Shown here one piece after another: positions 21,372-21,415 of a stretch of 21,415 bases of DNA. Under the pieces are notes generated by a model that was given only the letters and a program-made list of their open reading frames with translations, had not been told where the DNA came from and did not search any database. The position numbers were made by a program, and so were the translations under genes. Numbering within the stretch: position 1 is the stretch's first letter; every line of letters begins with the position of its first letter. This stretch comes from an uncultured Olegusella sp. (GTDB lineage Bacteria; Actinomycetota; Coriobacteriia; Coriobacteriales; Atopobiaceae): positions 1 to 21,415 of the forward strand of contig NZ_CAMXYY010000018.1 in the NCBI RefSeq assembly GCF_947253395.1, read 5' to 3'.

Positions 21372-21415
21372 ATGTCAGACATAGAAGGACTTGAATCGCG
21401 GCTTACCGTAGCTGA
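21372..21415 (+). CDS. Start of a further gene (cut by the window edge)
   Basis: ATG at 21372 follows a strong GGAGGTGAGG site (21361-21370). The 14 complete codons read MSDIEGLESRLTVA and run off the window. The acidic, helical start could begin a coiled-coil protein such as an XhlA-like lysis accessory or a small structural protein, and its place just after the tail operon fits the lysis module. Too little is present to name it. Confidence 0.6.
   Translation, partial: MSDIEGLESRLTVA

Noticed and set aside
21322..21384. 20-codon frame right after the late terminator
   Set aside because: It starts at the terminator edge, has no ribosome site and overlaps the better supported start at 21372.
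1..21415. CRISPR arrays, tRNA genes, insertion sequences
   Set aside because: I saw no regularly spaced 25-40 base repeats, no tRNA cloverleaf and no transposase gene.

Overview
The window is about 21.4 kb of a temperate, siphovirus-type (long non-contractile tail) phage or prophage of a Gram-positive host. Nearly every gene is on the + strand and tightly packed, with many ATGA or TAATG start/stop overlaps and purine-rich Shine-Dalgarno sites. The gene families (replisome organizer, DnaC-like loader, SPP1 gp6-like portal, beta-sandwich lipoprotein, ReqiPepy6 gp37-like tail protein) and a GC content near 50% by eye suggest a Gram-positive host, perhaps an actinobacterium such as a member of the Coriobacteriia. 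The host is an inference with low confidence. Bases 1-47 are not biology: they match the end of an Illumina P5 primer, a probable 10-base index and the Nextera read-1 adapter, so the natural sequence starts at base 48.

Layout. 48-318: end of a minus-strand membrane-protein gene, diverging from the + strand genes. 366-3033: small early genes, an excisionase-like HTH protein, a Cys-rich protein, a replisome organizer with an origin-like repeat cluster inside it, and a DnaC-like helicase loader. 3030-4502: a chain of overlapping small genes including a lipoprotein with a clear lipobox and a 25-residue membrane peptide. 4503-5726: tyrosine integrase with a long hairpin near its 5' end. 5714-6504: a second Cys-rich protein and a probable HTH late regulator. 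6505-6818: a 314-base gene-free segment with a 10-bp-phased TGCAC array and a palindrome, a candidate attP, packaging site or late control region. 6819-21262: late genes in standard order: HNH nuclease, small and large terminase, portal, MuF/VG15-like head protein with a nuclease-toxin-like C-terminus, scaffold, major capsid, connectors, tail terminator, major tail protein, tail chaperones G and GT made by a -1 frameshift, tape measure, distal tail protein, gp37-like tail protein and host-contact proteins. A terminator at 21298-21321 ends this block and a new gene starts at 21372. No CI-like repressor or lysis gene is visible; they probably lie outside the window.

How it works together. The organizer and loader would open the phage origin and recruit the host helicase. 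The integrase and excisionase-like protein would control lysogeny. The late block packages DNA and builds a tail whose length is set by a 664-residue tape measure (roughly 100 nm using the usual rule of thumb). The most interesting item is the 419-residue minor head protein at 10582-11841. Its N-terminal part looks like an ordinary MuF/VG15 head protein, while its last ~130 residues carry a D-x8-E-x-K nuclease motif like that of CdiA tRNase toxins, and its codon use differs from its neighbours. No immunity gene follows it. This fits a phage-borne MuF polymorphic toxin that could be carried in the virion.
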